Shown: positions 63,086 to 64,000 of the stretch, piece by piece
Numbering within the stretch: position 1 is the first letter of the stretch
How the letters are laid out: the number at the start of each line of letters is the position of its first letter
Assembly (NCBI RefSeq): GCF_040115645.1
Contig: NC_089543.1
Span: forward strand, 3,286,001-3,350,000
From: Euwallacea fornicatus
Lineage: Eukaryota > Arthropoda > Insecta > Coleoptera > Curculionidae
DNA length: 64,000 nucleotides
Reading direction: 5' to 3'
Notes under the pieces: model-generated
What the model was told of the DNA's origin: nothing
The model's input: the letters and a program-made list of their open reading frames with translations, nothing else
Database searches by the model: none
Translations under genes and position numbers: made by a program

Positions 63086-63305
63086 GAACTGAAAACAGGA
63101 TGGGTCTCCAATTCGTCGGTTTCTACATCCGTAAATCAGCCCACAACAATTTTGGCGGTACCTCCTATCATCACGCAGCAACCCTCCAACACTACGGTGC
63201 CAGCTACTGTACAAGCAGTACCCGCTGTTCCAGTTCAAATGAAGAACAACTCATCTATGGTCACTTCACCCATATCGAATTTGGCACAAAAGCAGGACAC
63301 ATCAA
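63086..63305 (+). CDS. 220-bp internal exon encoding a Pro/Val/Thr/Gln-rich region, gene unrecognised
   Basis: The acceptor TTAATTGCAG and the donor CAA/GTAAGTAC are both close to consensus. The exon is open in phase 0 for 73 codons and leaves one base for the next exon (ends in phase 1). It begins ELKTGWVSNSSVSTS and continues with VNQPTTILAVPPIITQQPSN, then TTVPATVQAVPAVPVQMKNN, SSMVTSPISNLAQKQDTS. The other plus frame is also open (a shadow), but only this frame has the repeated PT/PV/QP composition and varied third bases of real coding sequence. Low-complexity P/V/T/Q/S/N sequence is common in disordered regions of transcription and chromatin regulators; that role is inference. The phase matches the micro-exon at 45996-46046. 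Confidence 0.8.
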
Positions 63306-63408
63306 GTAAGTACTTCTTTCACTAAGGAACAAAAAAATAATAATGTGTTGAGAAGCGAAAAATTAATAAATATAAGCAATCAAACTAGAATGTTTGTGAG
63401 GTAGGTTT

Positions 63409-63640
63409 TCTCGAGAAAAACTTGCATCACCGGAAATCAAAATTGCGAGATAAATCGCTACAGCGTTAAGTGTATCCTGGATTTGATAGAGCAAAATGGA
63501 GAAATATGGTCCCTATATTCTCGATAAAAATTACAATTTGAAATATAAATTCGTGGATGAACCTTTAGAACGTAAAGTTTTTCTGGTATGTGAAATTGTA
63601 GCAAAAGGTAACGAACATATATGATCACAGAAATTTCACT
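63409..63640. repeat. two further units of the 113-bp tandem repeat
   Basis: Units start with TTCTCGAGAAAAACTTGC (63408) and TTCTCGATAAAAATTAC (63518), spaced 110 bp, and contain the same word order as the array at 61549-62190 (GATAAATCG, GCGTTAAGTGT, CCTGGATTTGATAGAGCAAA, CTATATTCTCG). They lie about 100 bp downstream of the 220-bp exon. Confidence 0.75.
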
Positions 63641-64000
63641 CCACTCCGGCATTTTCGTCTAGTTAGGTGAATGCAACACAATAGCGCTCGAAAAAAACAA
63701 GTGTATTCATAATTCTGTTGTTATTTTGATTAAAGTGACTAAAGTTACTGCTATTTTTTGCTTCTGGCGGGTGCGCAAGTTGAATAGCAGGAAAGTGGAG
63801 TTAAGAAAAGCAAATTCGGTGTTCATACAAATAAATTTTCTATCGTAATGTCTAATCGCAACAAATTTGTTCTAATAACGTTTTTGAGTTCTTTATAAAA
63901 GGAAAACAGTGTTGCGCTTCGATAGCCTAATAAATTGTTGCATTTTCAGTGCAATTAGAATATTCATGAGGTTGTAAATACAAAATTCCATTAATGACTT
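63641..64000. other. non-coding
   Basis: Presumed start of the intron following the 63086-63305 exon. Nothing recognised. Confidence 0.4.

Overview
This window looks like nuclear DNA from an arthropod, most probably an insect. It is very A+T-rich by eye and almost free of long open frames. It carries decayed Tc1/mariner-superfamily transposases of the type common in insects, fragments of several non-LTR retrotransposons, and one Ty3/gypsy reverse-transcriptase relic. There are no bacterial-style operons, ribosome binding sites, rRNA or CRISPR arrays, and I found no tRNA gene. Most of the window reads as long introns or intergenic sequence.

Host coding sequence: the best-supported pieces are two plus-strand exons. 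One is a 51-bp micro-exon (45996-46046, 17 codons) and the other a 220-bp exon (63086-63305) rich in Pro, Val, Thr, Gln, Ser and Asn. Both have good splice sites and both start in phase 0, so they could be consecutive exons of one plus-strand gene with a 17-kb intron. A weaker 33-bp candidate (26447-26479) fits the same strand and phase. I do not recognise the protein. The low-complexity composition of the last exon is typical of a disordered region, such as those in transcriptional regulators. Weaker coding candidates lie at 1028-1207 (-), 6340-6404 (+), 27986-28255 (-) and 43000-43248 (-).

Mobile elements in order: Ty3/gypsy relic (7290-7735, -); a Tc1/mariner-like element with inverted repeats of about 590 bp (13693-15681) holding a nested LINE 3' end with a 15-bp target duplication; an R1-like LINE reverse-transcriptase relic (15775-16150, -); a second Tc1/mariner-like element with inverted repeats of about 240 bp (20950-22353); a MITE-like element (31604-32119); a LINE relic (37078-37410, +); a possible piggyBac relic (37480-38220, +); a foldback element (38361-38952); a LINE relic (40380-41150, -); a third mariner-like transposase relic (57961 to about 58570, +); and a MITE-like element (59399-60364). 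A degenerate tandem repeat with a period near 113 bp occupies 61549-62190 and reappears at 63409-63640, on either side of the 220-bp exon.

I saw no convincing new biological system. The most useful leads are the micro-exons, the satellite around the last exon, the CRE-bearing inverted repeat at 8489-8581, and the long-terminal-repeat DNA transposons whose arms look far better preserved than their transposases.
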